Of a stretch of 64,000 nucleotides of DNA, positions 30,201 to 40,200 are shown piece after piece. The notes below the pieces were generated by a model. The model was not told where the DNA came from, made no database searches, and was given only the letters and a program-made list of their open reading frames with translations. Made by a program: the position numbers and the translations under genes. Source of the stretch: Gavia stellata (lineage: Eukaryota; Chordata; Aves; Gaviiformes; Gaviidae); assembly GCF_030936135.1 (NCBI RefSeq), contig NC_082620.1:5580001-5644000 (forward strand), written 5' to 3'. The first letter of the stretch is position 1, and each line of letters begins with the position of its first letter.

Positions 30201-30725
30201 TAGAGGTGCCAAGCCTCACCCAAAGCGGGCGAGAGGCGAGCACTAACGGCAGGCTGTCCCGAAGGGACGGCCCGGCCGAGCAGGGAAGCGGCGCGCCCTT
30301 ACCTCGCAGCCGGCCGGGCCTGGAGCTGCTGCCTCGCCTTCCCCTCCTGCTGCGCCTTCCCGCTCTGCCGCCGCTGCGCCGCAGCCCCCTTGGCGGGCCT
30401 GGCGGCCTCCTCCTCCTCCTCCTCCGAGCCGCCGTCACGCTCCGACTCGGAGCCGGCGGCGAGGAACTCGTCCAGGCTCAGCTCCGCCAGGCTCCTGGGG
30501 GCGGCGAGGAGAGAAAGCTCAGGGGGAGCCGGGCCGGCAGCGCCGGGCCTAGCCGCTCACGGCGGCCTTGGGGCCAGCAGCGCGGGGCTGACGGGCCGCA
30601 CCGGGGCTGGCGGCGCCCCGCGGGCCTCCCGGCGGTGCCCCAGCCCGGCGGTGCCCCCGCCCGCGGTCTCCCCGGTCTCGCCCACCCTCCACCGCCGCTC
30701 ACCTCTTCTTGCCGGCGGCTGCCAT
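1..30725 (-). CDS. NOC2L: NOC2L, nucleolar complex protein 2 homologue (3' end outside window)
   Basis: Fifteen coding exons read leftward from the ATG at 30725: 30725-30703, 30494-30303, 29401-29233, 28681-28571, 27901-27781, 26578-26488, 24834-24756, 22765-22655, 21298-21185, 20481-20293, 18065-17926, 12982-12871, 5656-5543, 5372-5271 and 424-281. All have AG acceptors and GT donors, and the frame holds across every junction, giving residues 1-604. The human protein has 749 residues, so the last part and the stop lie left of position 1. Order along the protein: a short basic start, an acidic low-complexity segment (about 15-165), then the helical Noc2 domain, with recognisable motifs such as [64 protein letters not shown] and [13 protein letters not shown]. 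Known of the family: Noc2 with Noc1 or Noc3 matures pre-60S particles in the nucleolus, and vertebrate NOC2L (NIR) also binds p53 and inhibits histone acetylation. Identity is very secure. Confidence 0.97.
281..424 (-). CDS. NOC2L: NOC2L coding exon 15 (last one inside the window)
   Basis: Residues 557-604, 48 codons. Contains [20 protein letters not shown] and [17 protein letters not shown]. Acceptor CTCCCAG, donor GTGAGT at 280. About 140 C-terminal residues remain to the left of the window if the length matches human. Confidence 0.96.
425..5270 (-). other. NOC2L intron between coding exons 15 and 14
   Basis: A 4.8 kb intron bounded by a GTAAGG donor and a CTCCCAG acceptor. It contains a TA/CA dinucleotide repeat (1841-1866) and a short TG tract near 2925-2940. 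No other gene is supported, as the open frames here are short and resemble no family. Confidence 0.8.
1841..1866. repeat. (TA)n(CA)n dinucleotide microsatellite
   Basis: Seven AT units run directly into about six AC units. Imperfect junction microsatellites like this are usually length-polymorphic. Confidence 0.9.
5271..5372 (-). CDS. NOC2L: NOC2L coding exon 14
   Basis: Residues 523-556, 34 codons. Contains [19 protein letters not shown] and IGFPELVLP. Acceptor CCCAG, donor GTAAGG. Confidence 0.97.
5543..5656 (-). CDS. NOC2L: NOC2L coding exon 13
   Basis: Residues 485-522, 38 codons. Contains [20 protein letters not shown] and [18 protein letters not shown]. Acceptor TTGTAG, donor GTAAGT. 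Confidence 0.97.
8366..8639 (-). mobile_element. CR1 LINE 3'-end fragment, copy A
   Basis: Begins on the plus strand with the reverse complement of a CR1 3' terminus (AAGGTTGGAAGGGACCTCTG at about 8380). It continues through the complement of the CR1 3' UTR block with the comparable of-CAGGTTGC and GGCAACCTGTTCTAG segments. It is truncated where copy B begins. Many substitutions indicate an old insertion, and its coding region is missing. Confidence 0.85.
8640..9790 (-). mobile_element. CR1 LINE fragment, copy B, with 3' UTR and C-terminal reverse-transcriptase remnant
   Basis: A second CR1 3' end starts at about 8640 (complement of ATGGTTGAGGTTGCAAGAG) and runs about 1.15 kb leftward in element orientation. 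It passes through the CR1 3' region (8700-9480) into coding sequence of the reverse-transcriptase C-terminal part (about 9550-9789). Copies A and B are head-to-tail in the same orientation. The element is 5'-truncated and decayed, so it cannot be autonomous. Confidence 0.9.
9550..9789 (-). pseudogene. Decayed CR1 reverse-transcriptase fragment
   Basis: An open frame of 79 residues with CR1-type spacing: [23 protein letters not shown], then [10 protein letters not shown] where intact CR1 has FSKAFDTVSHN, then LTDKLM and WLN. This corresponds to the region after the reverse-transcriptase catalytic core. The S-K-A-F-D segment is altered (a residue shift and substitutions), and only the C-terminal part is present. 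It is a non-functional relic. Confidence 0.85.
12871..12982 (-). CDS. NOC2L: NOC2L coding exon 12
   Basis: Residues 447-484. Contains [20 protein letters not shown], almost identical to human NOC2L, and ends [10 protein letters not shown]. Acceptor TCTAG, donor GTTAGT. Confidence 0.97.
12983..17925 (-). other. NOC2L intron between coding exons 12 and 11
   Basis: A 4.9 kb intron. Between about 15080 and 15290 composition shifts to GC-rich with a short CAGA tract (15152-15165). The rest is AT-moderate. No exon or repeat family is recognised. Confidence 0.75.
15152..15165. repeat. Short (CAGA)n tract
   Basis: About 3.5 CAGA units inside a small GC-rich patch of the NOC2L intron. Minor feature. 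Confidence 0.7.
17926..18065 (-). CDS. NOC2L: NOC2L coding exon 11
   Basis: Residues 401-447. Contains [20 protein letters not shown] and [11 protein letters not shown]. Acceptor CTGCAG, donor GTAAGT. Ends two bases into a Lys codon completed by exon 12. Confidence 0.97.
20293..20481 (-). CDS. NOC2L: NOC2L coding exon 10
   Basis: Residues 338-400, 63 codons, the longest core exon. Contains [19 protein letters not shown] and [20 protein letters not shown]. Acceptor CACAG, donor GTAGGT. Nearly collinear with the human protein. Confidence 0.97.
21185..21298 (-). CDS. NOC2L: NOC2L coding exon 9
   Basis: Residues 300-337, 38 codons. Contains [20 protein letters not shown], one of the most conserved stretches of Noc2 proteins. 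Acceptor TTCCAG, donor GTAAGG. Confidence 0.97.
22655..22765 (-). CDS. NOC2L: NOC2L coding exon 8
   Basis: Residues 263-299, 37 codons. Starts [20 protein letters not shown] and ends [10 protein letters not shown], as in the vertebrate family. Acceptor CTGTAG, donor GTAAGG. Confidence 0.96.
24756..24834 (-). CDS. NOC2L: NOC2L coding exon 7
   Basis: Residues 236-262. Contains [20 protein letters not shown], matching the conserved [20 protein letters not shown] block of the family. Donor GTAAGA. Restores phase 0. Confidence 0.96.
26488..26578 (-). CDS. NOC2L: NOC2L coding exon 6
   Basis: Residues 206-236. Contains [20 protein letters not shown], the counterpart of the human FNALVTFCIRDL segment. 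Acceptor AACCAG, perfect GTAAGT donor, phase 1 in and phase 2 out. Confidence 0.96.
27781..27901 (-). CDS. NOC2L: NOC2L coding exon 5
   Basis: Residues 166-206. Begins the well conserved Noc2 core: [20 protein letters not shown], then FQVTDAA. Acceptor CCCCAG, donor GTGAGT, leaves phase 1. Confidence 0.97.
28571..28681 (-). CDS. NOC2L: NOC2L coding exon 4
   Basis: Residues 129-165 (37 codons, phase 0 at both ends). An acidic DEDEEEE run is followed by a basic KTVKRKR patch that could act as a nuclear or nucleolar targeting signal (inference). The exon ends in the conserved [10 protein letters not shown]. Confidence 0.95.
29233..29401 (-). CDS. NOC2L: NOC2L coding exon 3
   Basis: Residues 72-128. 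Contains the conserved [20 protein letters not shown] block and a Ser/Asp/Glu stretch (DSSDEEE), a likely casein-kinase-2-type acidic patch. Acceptor CAG, donor GTACTA, ends in phase 0. Confidence 0.96.
30303..30494 (-). CDS. NOC2L: NOC2L coding exon 2 (acidic and Lys/Arg/Gln-rich low-complexity N-terminus)
   Basis: Residues about 8-72. It starts with [14 protein letters not shown], the counterpart of the LAELTVDEFL segment of the human protein. A run of six Glu follows, encoded by a GAG microsatellite, then an Ala/Gln/Arg-rich tail. Donor GTAAGG at 30302. Composition is extremely GC-rich because the exon lies in the CpG island. Confidence 0.93.
30703..30725 (-). CDS. NOC2L: NOC2L coding exon 1 (start codon)
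   Basis: Encodes M-A-A-A-G-K-K plus two bases of an Arg codon. The start resembles the MAAAG start of human NOC2L. The donor is AG|GTGAGC at 30702-30701. It lies inside the CpG island. Confidence 0.92.
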
Positions 30726-30784
30726 GCTGCCCGCCTCGCCCCAACGCGGCCGCCGCTTCCGCTCCCAGCGTGCCGCGCGGCTCC

Positions 30785-30808
30785 GTGGGGCGGGGCGGGG
30801 CGGGGCGA
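30785..30808. promoter_or_regulatory. Tandem GC boxes (Sp1/KLF type) upstream of the NOC2L ATG
   Basis: Repeated GGGGC units form overlapping GGGCGGGG sites 60-80 bases upstream of the NOC2L start codon. Sp1/KLF binding is inferred from the motif. Confidence 0.6.
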
Positions 30809-30959
30809 GGAGGCCCCGCCCCTGCCCAGCCCTGGCCACGCCCCCGCCCGGCCCCCCCCCGGCTCCGGCGGCCGGGCCGCGGGCTGCCTCAGCGGGGCCG
30901 GTGCCGCGCGTGTCCCCGCCCCCCCGCAGGACGGGCCCCCGCGCCCGGTAAGTGAGCGG

Positions 30960-30977
30960 CGGGGCGGGGCGGGGCGA
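30960..30977. promoter_or_regulatory. Second GC-box cluster, on the KLHL17 side
   Basis: GCGGGGCGGGGCGGGGCG directly after the GTAAGT donor at 30948. With the first cluster it gives the region a near-symmetrical bidirectional look. Confidence 0.5.
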
Positions 30978-31035
30978 GCTCCCCTTCCCCCGCGGCCCGG
31001 TGACACGTGCGCGGCGGGATTTAACTGCGGGGGGG

Positions 31036-31063
31036 GTGCCGTGCCGTGCCGTGCCGTGCCGTG
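31036..31063. repeat. (GTGCC)5 minisatellite in the CpG island
   Basis: Five perfect GTGCC copies directly preceded by a G8 run. It lies between the two candidate KLHL17 first-exon donors, so it may be in promoter or 5' UTR sequence. Confidence 0.9.
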
Positions 31064-31295
31064 GGGACCTCTCGCACGGCTCCGCGGCGGGGTTATTCCG
31101 GGTGAGGGAGGAAGCTGCAGCCGCGGGGCCGCCCCGGCCCCGTTGCCGTCCCGCCGCGGCCCGAGGAGGAGCCGCGCACCTGCCCGCCCCCGCCCCGCCC
31201 CGTCTCCCCGCCGCGGGGCCGGCGGCAGCGGTGCGGGCATAGCGGCGCCCCGCAGCATCCCGCGGGCCGGGCCGGGCCGTCGCTGCGCCGGAGCC

Positions 31296-34200
31296 GTGAG
31301 TACCGCCGGGGCACGGCCCCGCCGCCGCCCCCTCCCCTCCCTCTCCCCGCGGCAGCAGCGGCCGGGCCGGGGCGGGCAAAGGCCGGGCACTGGCACCCCG
31401 CGGGCGCGCCCCGGGGTTAACCGGGGGGGGGGGCCGGCGGCGGGAGGACCCCCCGGAGGAGCCCTCCACCGCTGCCCGCCGGTGCTCCGGCGCTGCTGGT
31501 GCCGCGTCCCGCCTCGGAGAGCAAGTTCGCCTGCCGGGGTACAGCGCAGCGCGGCGGGAGGGACAACCGGTGCCGCTCCTGAAGGGCCGCCCGCTCTCTC
31601 AGCCTGGCACCTCTCGGTAGCTGAGGCCGGCAGCGTTTCTGTGCTAAGCCTCGTCTCCTTCCCTGTCCTCTGCCCAGTCGTGGAGCCATCCCTTTGGGAA
31701 AGGGAAACGCTGCAGCTCCAGAGCCTTGCGAGGTGCTGGGGCCCAGGGAGCCGCTGCAGAGAGGATCCGGCAGCGGCGGTTTTGCTCCCCCTCAGTGGAA
31801 GCAGACGGGCTCTTTGGTATCCCTGGCTGCGGGGGAGCTGAAGGGCACAGGGAGAAACGTTGCCTCGGGTTTTCTGGTAACTTGCAGGGGGGGACGCAGG
31901 AGGCAGCTTTTTTCTGGCCTCTGCAGTGACCATTAGGGCAGAGGGCTCCGCTCAGGCTACAGCATCCCTGTTCGCGGAGGTGGTCCTGGGCGGCAGCAGG
32001 CCAGGGCAGGCAGCTGGTTTGGTTCTGCTGGCTGAGCAAATACCTCCCTCGCCGAGGAGTGCCGGCCCTGGCACCTCGGCTTCTCTACAGCAAGGAAGAA
32101 ATGCGGCGGTCGGGTGGCTGCTCCTGCTCTCTGTGTGTCCGTTCACGGCCACCGACTGAGCGGACTCTCGTGCCAAGCTGCAGAAACAGTGGCCTTGCTT
32201 TTATGGGGTCTCTCTCTAAAGGAAGCCAGCTCTCCCTTGACTTCAATGGCTGCTGTCCAATGAGCGCTATCTTGGGGCGCTCTCCGTTGCTGGAGACCGC
32301 AAGGAGGGAGGTTAGTTCTGGAGTGATTCAGCAACACGTGGATATTCGGGTGCTTTTAATCCTGACAGTCTCCAGGTGTGCCAGGCTGATGCAGGTAACT
32401 TGTCCCTAGGACAGGGCACAGCTGAAATGAGCCTCAGGGAGCTACTGCCCCTTCTCAGTATGGATGGTCCAAAGGCATGAGCTGCATTTAAGGATGGGAG
32501 GAGGGACAGGGCCTCCGCAACAGATTCAGGATGTCTGTGTGCTAGTGTTTTGCACCAGGAGGTGCTGGTTTATTACAAGTTCACTGTTATGTGGACCTCT
32601 AACACTTCAATGTACAATAGCCTTTTGGTTACAATCGCTACAGTCAAACAATCACCTCTGTGGAATCTCTCCCCTCTGCAGCCCAAGTTTCTCTCCTGGC
32701 CCATGAGCATCTGCTGGAAATACTTTATGCAGCATGGCAGTGAGTAAGACTCTTAGGGATCTTGGCTGTAAAGATCTGAGTTTCCTTCCTGAGAACTGAC
32801 TGATTCATGAATCCCAGCAAATAGCATCTAATTCAGAGCGGACCAGGAGCTGGCAGGCATAACAGTCACCTGCTCTTTTGGCTTGACAGGCTAGGATCCA
32901 AATGGAGTCATTCCTTAGCATCTTGGGTGGCTAGGATGATCCCTTCTGCTTTCTGTCAGCTAAGGTCAGCTTGGTGAGGGTGGCAATGGAACCTCTTTGC
33001 TCTGCCAGCCCATCTGGTGGCCATCCGCCCTTGCTCTCGTCAGCACTGGTCTGGGGCTCTGTAGATCGAGCGGCATGTGAAAATCAAGGCAGGCGTGCTC
33101 TGCAGACTGGAGATCTGCTGGGGAGACTGTTCTGGGTTCTAGTCTTGCTTTGCTGCGTTTCAGGCTCAGCAGCCCAAAAATCAAACAGCCATGCACATTT
33201 CAGTGCTGGCTTCTGTATTTTCTCAGGTGCGGGAGCCTTGTCTCCAGACCCTTAGGCAAGCTGGACTTGGTAGGAAGAGAGGCTTCACCCTTTCCTCCTG
33301 GCCTGCTAGAATTGGCTACAAACCACGCTGCCTCCTCTAAAGGATGTGACTCCTCAGGGACAGGAATTCAAGCTCCTTCAGCTGAAATTCCCAGGGTCTG
33401 GGTCCCGCTGGCCTTGGCAGGCCCCCAGTGTACCGGCAAACTCAAGGCCGTTATGTCACGTGCTCCTCACAGCTCGGTTTTCATGTACGTGGCCTGTGCT
33501 GCTGCCTGCAAGAAGATGTGAGGGAATTCTCTTAATTGTTTTCTGGCTTGAAAACAGGCTCCCACTGCTCCACAGCGTGAAGCACTGAGCTTGTTCGGAA
33601 GAGGAAATGCAGATCTGCTTACGTGGTCCGGCACGTCTACGTTGCCGACCCACACTACGACTGCGGCTGGTAGGAAGCTTTGTAAGCTGTCCGTTAACAG
33701 TGGCGTGGGCCATGCAGTCTCTGCGAAAGGGATGAGGCCAGGGTGCAGCTGGTGACCTCCTGGTTTGGAGAGTCGCTCATGGGCAGCGCTTCACAGCACA
33801 TTGGCGGCAGCAGCATTGTTCCTTGGCTTATTCATCCCTAAAAGATCCGCTCGCCTGTTTGCAGCCAGGAGACCTGAGTGCTTTTTCCTTCTTTCCTGGT
33901 GCTGGAGCCGCTAGGCCACGCTGCCTCACGTCGTGGAGTCAACTTTGCCTTTAGAAGCCAAGTGGTAGCTCTTGCTGAGTCTCACCAGATTCATCGCTCT
34001 CGTCTGACCTCATTGCTGAGCGGTAACGACCCGTTCTGAACTGGCCCACTGCCACTTACTCGAGACACCATCACCTTGCACAGCAGACAAGATAAAGGGC
34101 ACAATCCCTCTTTGAATAGCTGCTGGGCAAGGACATTGCAGGCAGGGAGCTCCTGGGTAAGTCTAGGAGCCAAGGAATATTGAGATCCTCTGATACAGGC

Positions 34201-37200
34201 TGCCTCCAATGACCTGAGCGCTCTCGTCTTGTCCGTTTACCTGTCTGAAAAATGAGTTGAGGAGAGAGATATCTGTCACAGAGGCGGCTAGAGGGAGACG
34301 AGGAATACCACAGTGATGGATAGTGCAGCTGAAGCTGTTAACCATCACTGTGCTGCCTGGAGAGGAGACTTGCTTGATGCCTATGCGTAGAGGTTTGGCA
34401 CTGCTTGTGCCATAAAATAGCCCTGGATGCGACAGTAGCTCCTCTCCCGTGTCCGCTGGGGGACACTGGGAGGGGGGAATTAGGACATGACCCACATTTC
34501 CAGCCTTTGGCAGAGGCAAAGGGCTCCTTTCGCTTAGATTTGATGTGCTTTGTGCTGGACTGTAGGAACTGCTGTCTAATCCCAGTGCAGTCGGAGACCT
34601 GCGCATTTTGCTGAGCATCTCGAGGCATGAATTAGTTTCCATTTCCTACTTCTCCCTAACCTGGGAATTCGGCAGTCCCAAACCTATTCGAGTCCTGACC
34701 CGTACAACCAATTACTTAAAGCGAACCAAACACTAGCACAGATGCCTCTAAATCCCTCAACCATGGAGTCCTGCTGGGAGCTGCTGCGGTCCCCTCTGTG
34801 CAAAATACTGAAAGCGAAAGCTGAATTTGAAGATGTCTGCAGGAAGGGTTTATGCCTGTGCAAAGTGTGCGTGAGAGAGGGAGAAGATTGTGTACCCAGA
34901 TAGGCACTAAGGACGCTGGATACCCTTTCTCTCTTTCAGCTGTGGGAATGTCCCGGTGCAGGCATTGAGGCTCTGCCTTGCACTCCCTCCTCTCTCGGGT
35001 AAAGCAATTCTGAGCCTGAGCTGGGGTACCTGAGAGCAACTTTGAGCTGTGTTTCCAAACAAAACTCCCCACGAGTAATGGGGAGAGAGGCTTTAATGAG
35101 AAAAGACCTCCAGCCTTCTGTGTGCACCAGAGCCGATTGATTACGACGCACTGAATTGCTGAAAGACACTGACTAGGTCAATGTGCTGAATGCCCTTCTT
35201 GCCTGAAGCCAGCACTGTCTCTATGCTGTAGAGCTGGCAACTGTGTGCAGTTTTCCCCCATCCTCCCCACCCCCTTGCCGAGGCTCCACATCCTCTCTGG
35301 CAGCTTGTCACTTCTCTGCAGATGTCTAGACAGGAGGATTCAGTGCGTGTCAGTTATGCCTAATTCATTAAAAAAACCCAAACCCTACTGAGAGCTGGGG
35401 ATTCTCAGTCCTGCAGACTCAGCGCTGTCTGCGGTGCCCCGTGCTGCCTTGAGGCTAGCTCAGAGCAGATTAATTCCACCGATCGGCAGGAGCAGCACGC
35501 GCCTTGCCCTCCCATCCGTAGCAGGGGAGCTTGGGGAATAGAAGGCAGACGTGGTCAGGGGCAGTGCTGGCAGTGGGAGCAGAAGAGAGAGGAGAGGAGG
35601 TGGAGAGAAGTGTTTGGGGCTGAGATGTGTGCTCCTAACCTCTCCTTGCAGCTCACCCCAGTTGTGTGTTCTTGGCGTGCTCGTGTCCTCCGCCGTGTCC
35701 GTCAGGAGGTGGCAGAGGGGTGCAAGGTGTCCAAGTCCTCAATCTGGCTATCTGAAACTGCCAGCTTCTTAATACTACTGTCCCTCCTGCCACCTCTGAA
35801 GGCAGAGCTGGTGCCAGGAATGACAGCTCCCCTTGTCACGTTAAGTCACATTTCCATCAGTATTTGCAGTCCTGACCTCTGTATAGTACAGCCGTAAATC
35901 AACCATCACAGTAGCGGTGGCTGGACCTGCAGTTCAGAGCATCTAGTTCCCTTGCGGGTCCTGAACTATTAGGTCCCTCTGCTTCCTCACAATTGCTGGC
36001 TCTTCTAGGCTGAGCACACAATTAACCTGATGTTAAAAAGACTGAATGTGAGCTGCTGCACACTGTCAGTGTCTGTTTGAATTCCCTGCATGCAGGTAAA
36101 GTGTTACAGGGGCTGAGAAGGGACTGAACCCCAAAGTGTTGTATTGAGGGGGATAGTTTTCTGTCTGTATCAGTGACGCTAATGTGACGGGTCCTGGTGG
36201 GGACAATTGCCTAGATTTAGTGCCTGCTTTGCATCTGAGTCCTGGCCATATACAGCTGGATGATTTCCAACCCTCTTTGATTGTGTTTATTGTGGGGAAG
36301 GGAGCAGAAAAGGTAGGAATGAAATATATTTTGTAATGGGCAGCGCCAGACCCTTTGAAAGAAGCAAGACTTTGGGATATCCAAGTTTGAGGTGTAAGAG
36401 CAGGTAGTGTATATCTGCTGTAGCTTGTGAAAACAGCCCTGGTGTCTTGGACACGCCTGCTGCAAGAGGATTACTGATGCACAAATACTGCTAGTCATCT
36501 GGTAGTTTAAAGCTTCTCTTCAGACGCAGGCTTCAGAGCCATGGACAGGGTTCGACAAAAGGGATAGCTCAGCCGAATTTGGGCCCTCCCCAAAGCAATA
36601 AGGAAGGTGAAAATTTGCAGGCCTGCAGTGTCCTCAGCTGCATCTCTGGATGCTGGTACGAGCCGTATTAGTGGTCTTCCTTTGCAACAGCACAACAGCA
36701 GCTATTGTTACTGCCGGCTCAGCTGTTTGTGTCCCTTGACTGTTGAAGGGAAGGAAGAGAACACAGGAGCACATCTTCCTCCCAGCCCTGCTCCCAGGAG
36801 GAAAGAAGCCACTTGTGCTTGTGTGCACACCCACACGGCTGGGCAGGGGCTTGCCTGTGCCCCCCGAGGCTGCCCCGCTCCAGTCCTGCCCTGAGCTTTA
36901 ATGCATATTGCGCGTTTCGGTTCTTTGGGGGAATGCTGAATTGCAGGAGGCTGCTTACTGGCAAATGGCCTGGGACTCCTCTCAGAGGGGTTAAAAATAA
37001 GAATTCTGATTTCTGGTGTAGGGGAGATGGAGATGCACTTGGAAGCAGCGATTCCTGCCTGTGACTCCACTGTCAAGCTCCTTCTTCCCCAGGGGTCCAT
37101 GCTGTGGCTCTGCCCCAGGATGAGTTTAGCTGTGCTGTTGTGGAGGGCGCTGCTTTGGCTCCTCCGCTCGGGATGGGGATCTGAAGCTGCTGGGCACAAC

Positions 37201-40200
37201 AGCGCAGCGCTGCCAGCAGCCCCTTCCTGCCTGGGGACAGAGCCAGAGGAGGTCGTAGGCAAAAAAAGGACTTTGTGCCTGGCAGATGGCCCCCCAACGC
37301 CAAGGAACCACTCGTCTGAAAGGGAAACTGGCAGCGTGGTGCCGCCTTATTGTCCTAGCTTGTGCTGCACTCTGCTCCTTAGTGCCGTGACACACTGGGG
37401 TAGCGGTGAGCGCCAGCGAGGACTTCATGTCTTATCCTGAAGGTCTAATGGCAGCACTTCTGTGGGAGATGCCGTGCTGCGCACAAAAGAGGGCTTTGGA
37501 GCGGATTTACCAGAAAAGAGGTACTGGGATATCAACGTAGGGATAGGGCACACGTGGAAGTGATGGATCTAAGCACAATTGTATGTCAGGCCTTAGGACA
37601 TGTCATGCCTTAGCGTAGGGGATGTCACCTTATCCACAGCCAAGACTTGTCCCCAACATCTGACCAGCTGTACAGGACGTGTCTTTGCGGTCTCCTAGCT
37701 AGCGCGGCGGACACAAAATCTCCATCCAGGCTGTCAACAAGAAGCCATTCTCCAGGGCCTTCCTGGGGAAAGGGCAGGCTCTGAACTTTTCCCTGGAGGA
37801 TACTCTGTTCCCTGTTTATTGCTCAGCACGCTTCTTTTCACTCTCGGCAAAATATGTTTTTTTGTGCAGAGAGAACAGACCTCCCTTTGGGCAGGGATCA
37901 TTTGCATTAATTAACAGAGCTGTTATGCATGGCCACGCTCTGTCGCATAGGAGCCAAACAAACGCCTTCTTTTTTTTGTCATAACCTAAGAGTTATTACA
38001 AGTCAGCCACCGCATCCATTATAGCTGATGCGTAACACGTGCATTCATGCTGCTGCATGCTCCACAAAAGTGGGCTTGTATTTACTTCCCTCCGCTGGAG
38101 CTCTGGACACTGCTTTACTGTCTCTTGTGGTCCAGGCACTGTTCCCCATTAATTATGTCTTAGCGGTGCTCATAGACCTTCATTTCCTGGGAATGAAGTT
38201 TTACAAGTAAATCAGGAATATTTAGTGCTGCCAGTGAGGCTGAGAACTCAGTCACAGGGAGCAGCACAAGCAGCAGTGGGGTGTCCTTTCCCTTTTTCCC
38301 CACTGATTATATTCTGACCTGTTAAAGCAAAAGAGCTCTGATGGGAACGAGTTATTGCAGAGCGGAGGGGACATTGGGAAGTGGGACTGAACGGGCTGTA
38401 TCCACTGCAAGCGTTAGGCCAGACCCGTGCCAGCGCTCCCTGCGCTTCAGGATGGTGACCTTTTCCCAAGGTGCTGGTGGGTGGGTGAGCTGCTCTCCAG
38501 GGGAGGGATTGCTGAGGCTGTAGCCAAAAACCATCGAGCAGAGTTGGTTCGGGCTGCCTGCAGCTGTGGGTCAGGTCAGCTGTGGACTGTCCCCTGGCGC
38601 AGAGATGCTCTTGGGAGCCCCGTGGCAGTGCGGTGGGTGGGATGGCGTCTCCCTCTGGCCCTGCTCCCTGCTCCGTCACGTCAGAGACCAAGTGACACAG
38701 CGGTGGTGTAGCTCAGGGTGCTGCACAGCGGCGTGGGCGAGGGAGGCATTGGTGGTGTTTCAGTCTCTCTGTGAGGTGCATGCCAGCCCTCGCCGGTGAC
38801 AGCAGGGGGGTGTGGGTGGAGAGGGGAGTGAGCAATAGCCTCTTGGCCATGGGAATCATTGCAAGGAACGATAATGTCACCCTTGTCACTCTCTGCATTT
38901 GTACTTGCCCAGAGTTGTGCAATGACTCAGTGGCAGGGCTGGGAAGAGAGCCCAGCACTTCCGACCCTCTTTGGAAATGTGTTTGATTGCTGTGATGCCA
39001 ATGCATCGGCTACAGCAACCTTCAGTCGGTTCTGCCCTCTGTGTCTCCCCCCGACCGCTGGAGCCGAGTTGTGTGCTACTCCCTGCCCAGCCGGGGTGGC
39101 AAACCTTTCCTCACAAGTCCCCGAGAGCTCAAGGAGAAGCAGTCCCATCTTCTCCCTGCCTCTCTGTCCTGACCCGCGTTGTCCCCATGGTCCTCCCACT
39201 ACTATGGAGCTGGGAGCTCCCATCTCCTGCTACCAGCGCCCAGGAGGGTGAGGCGAGTGCTCTCAGTTAGAGCTGGGGCATGACTTTAATACTGATGGGG
39301 AGAAGTATGCTCAGCAGTGTATTAGAAAGATAAACCAGCTCGAGCAGATCAGGATAACCCTCAGGCTTGCAGCTAGGGAGGGGAATAAAGGTGTGAAAGC
39401 ACCATCCGCTCTCTGCAACTAAACCAGGTCTGGGAAAGGAGCTTTTGAGCCCAGGTAGAGATGCTAATAGCTATAAATCACCTCTGTGCAGGCACCTCTC
39501 ATCCAACAGTGACCACGCATGTGAATTAATGCGCTGAGGGTGTCCTAGGGATGTTGCAGCTTTCTGAAAAGCTCATCTGAGGGGTGTGGGAGGAGAAGGC
39601 TACTTAACTCATGGGCTCTTCTTTCCTGTCAAGGGCTCAATGGCATCCTACTCTCATTGCTGGAAAGCATCAACAGGCGTTGCCTTTGTTGTGTGCCTGT
39701 GAATCTTCCCCGCTGACAGAGAGATGAGGAATCTCGTATCACGCGGGATGATGCAAATAGAAGAGGGCATTGCAGGCTTCTCTCCTGCTCAGGAAAGATG
39801 TTTATTCATCTTTTTTCCTCCCCCAGACTCTAGTACACGATACAATTGCTATTTAAAAACCAATAGATGGCTGCGTTCGTGGCTGAGCAGGCACAGCATG
39901 GTGGGTTTCTATTTTTAGGCACAGCACGGCTGGCGACGTGTAGGTGTCGTGAGGAGCACGGAGGCTGAGGGGATTCTCTCGCCGCAGGGATGCGGGGGCA
40001 GGCGCACGAGTGCAGCACACGCGCTTTTTTTCTTCAAGCTGCCTTTTTCTCTGCTCCCTCCCCCTTCTTCCTCCTGCTGCTCAGTCATTCTCTCTTCACT
40101 CCCCCACCTTTCCTTTGGGTTCTGCTGGCAGGGAGACAGTCAAACGCCTTTCGAAACACCGTGAGCAGCCTAGATGCAGACAGCATGGAAAGAGAAAACA

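Larger units (their letters stand above)
22766..30302 (-). other. NOC2L introns between coding exons 8 and 2
   Basis: Intronic sequence between the exons at 24756, 26488, 27781, 28571, 29233 and 30303. Nothing else is recognisable. The left part is AT-moderate, and composition turns sharply GC-rich after about 30150, where the CpG island begins. Confidence 0.7.
30150..31650. promoter_or_regulatory. CpG island and probable divergent promoter of NOC2L and KLHL17
   Basis: An abrupt switch to very GC- and CpG-rich sequence covers NOC2L coding exons 1-2 and about 900 bases upstream. No TATA box is evident. GC boxes of the GGGGCGGGGC type repeat at about 30785-30808 and 30960-30977. Two strong plus-strand splice donors follow, GTAAGT at 30948 and GTGAGT at 31296, which could end the untranslated first exon of KLHL17. 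This fits the human arrangement, where the two genes start divergently about a kilobase apart. Transcription start points cannot be read from sequence. Confidence 0.8.

Noticed and set aside
30390-31933. Very long open frames on both strands (up to 483 and 458 residues) across the CpG island
   Set aside because: They are low-complexity Pro/Arg/Ala/Gly translations of GC-rich DNA, where stop codons are rare. They overlap the true NOC2L exons in other frames and resemble no protein family.
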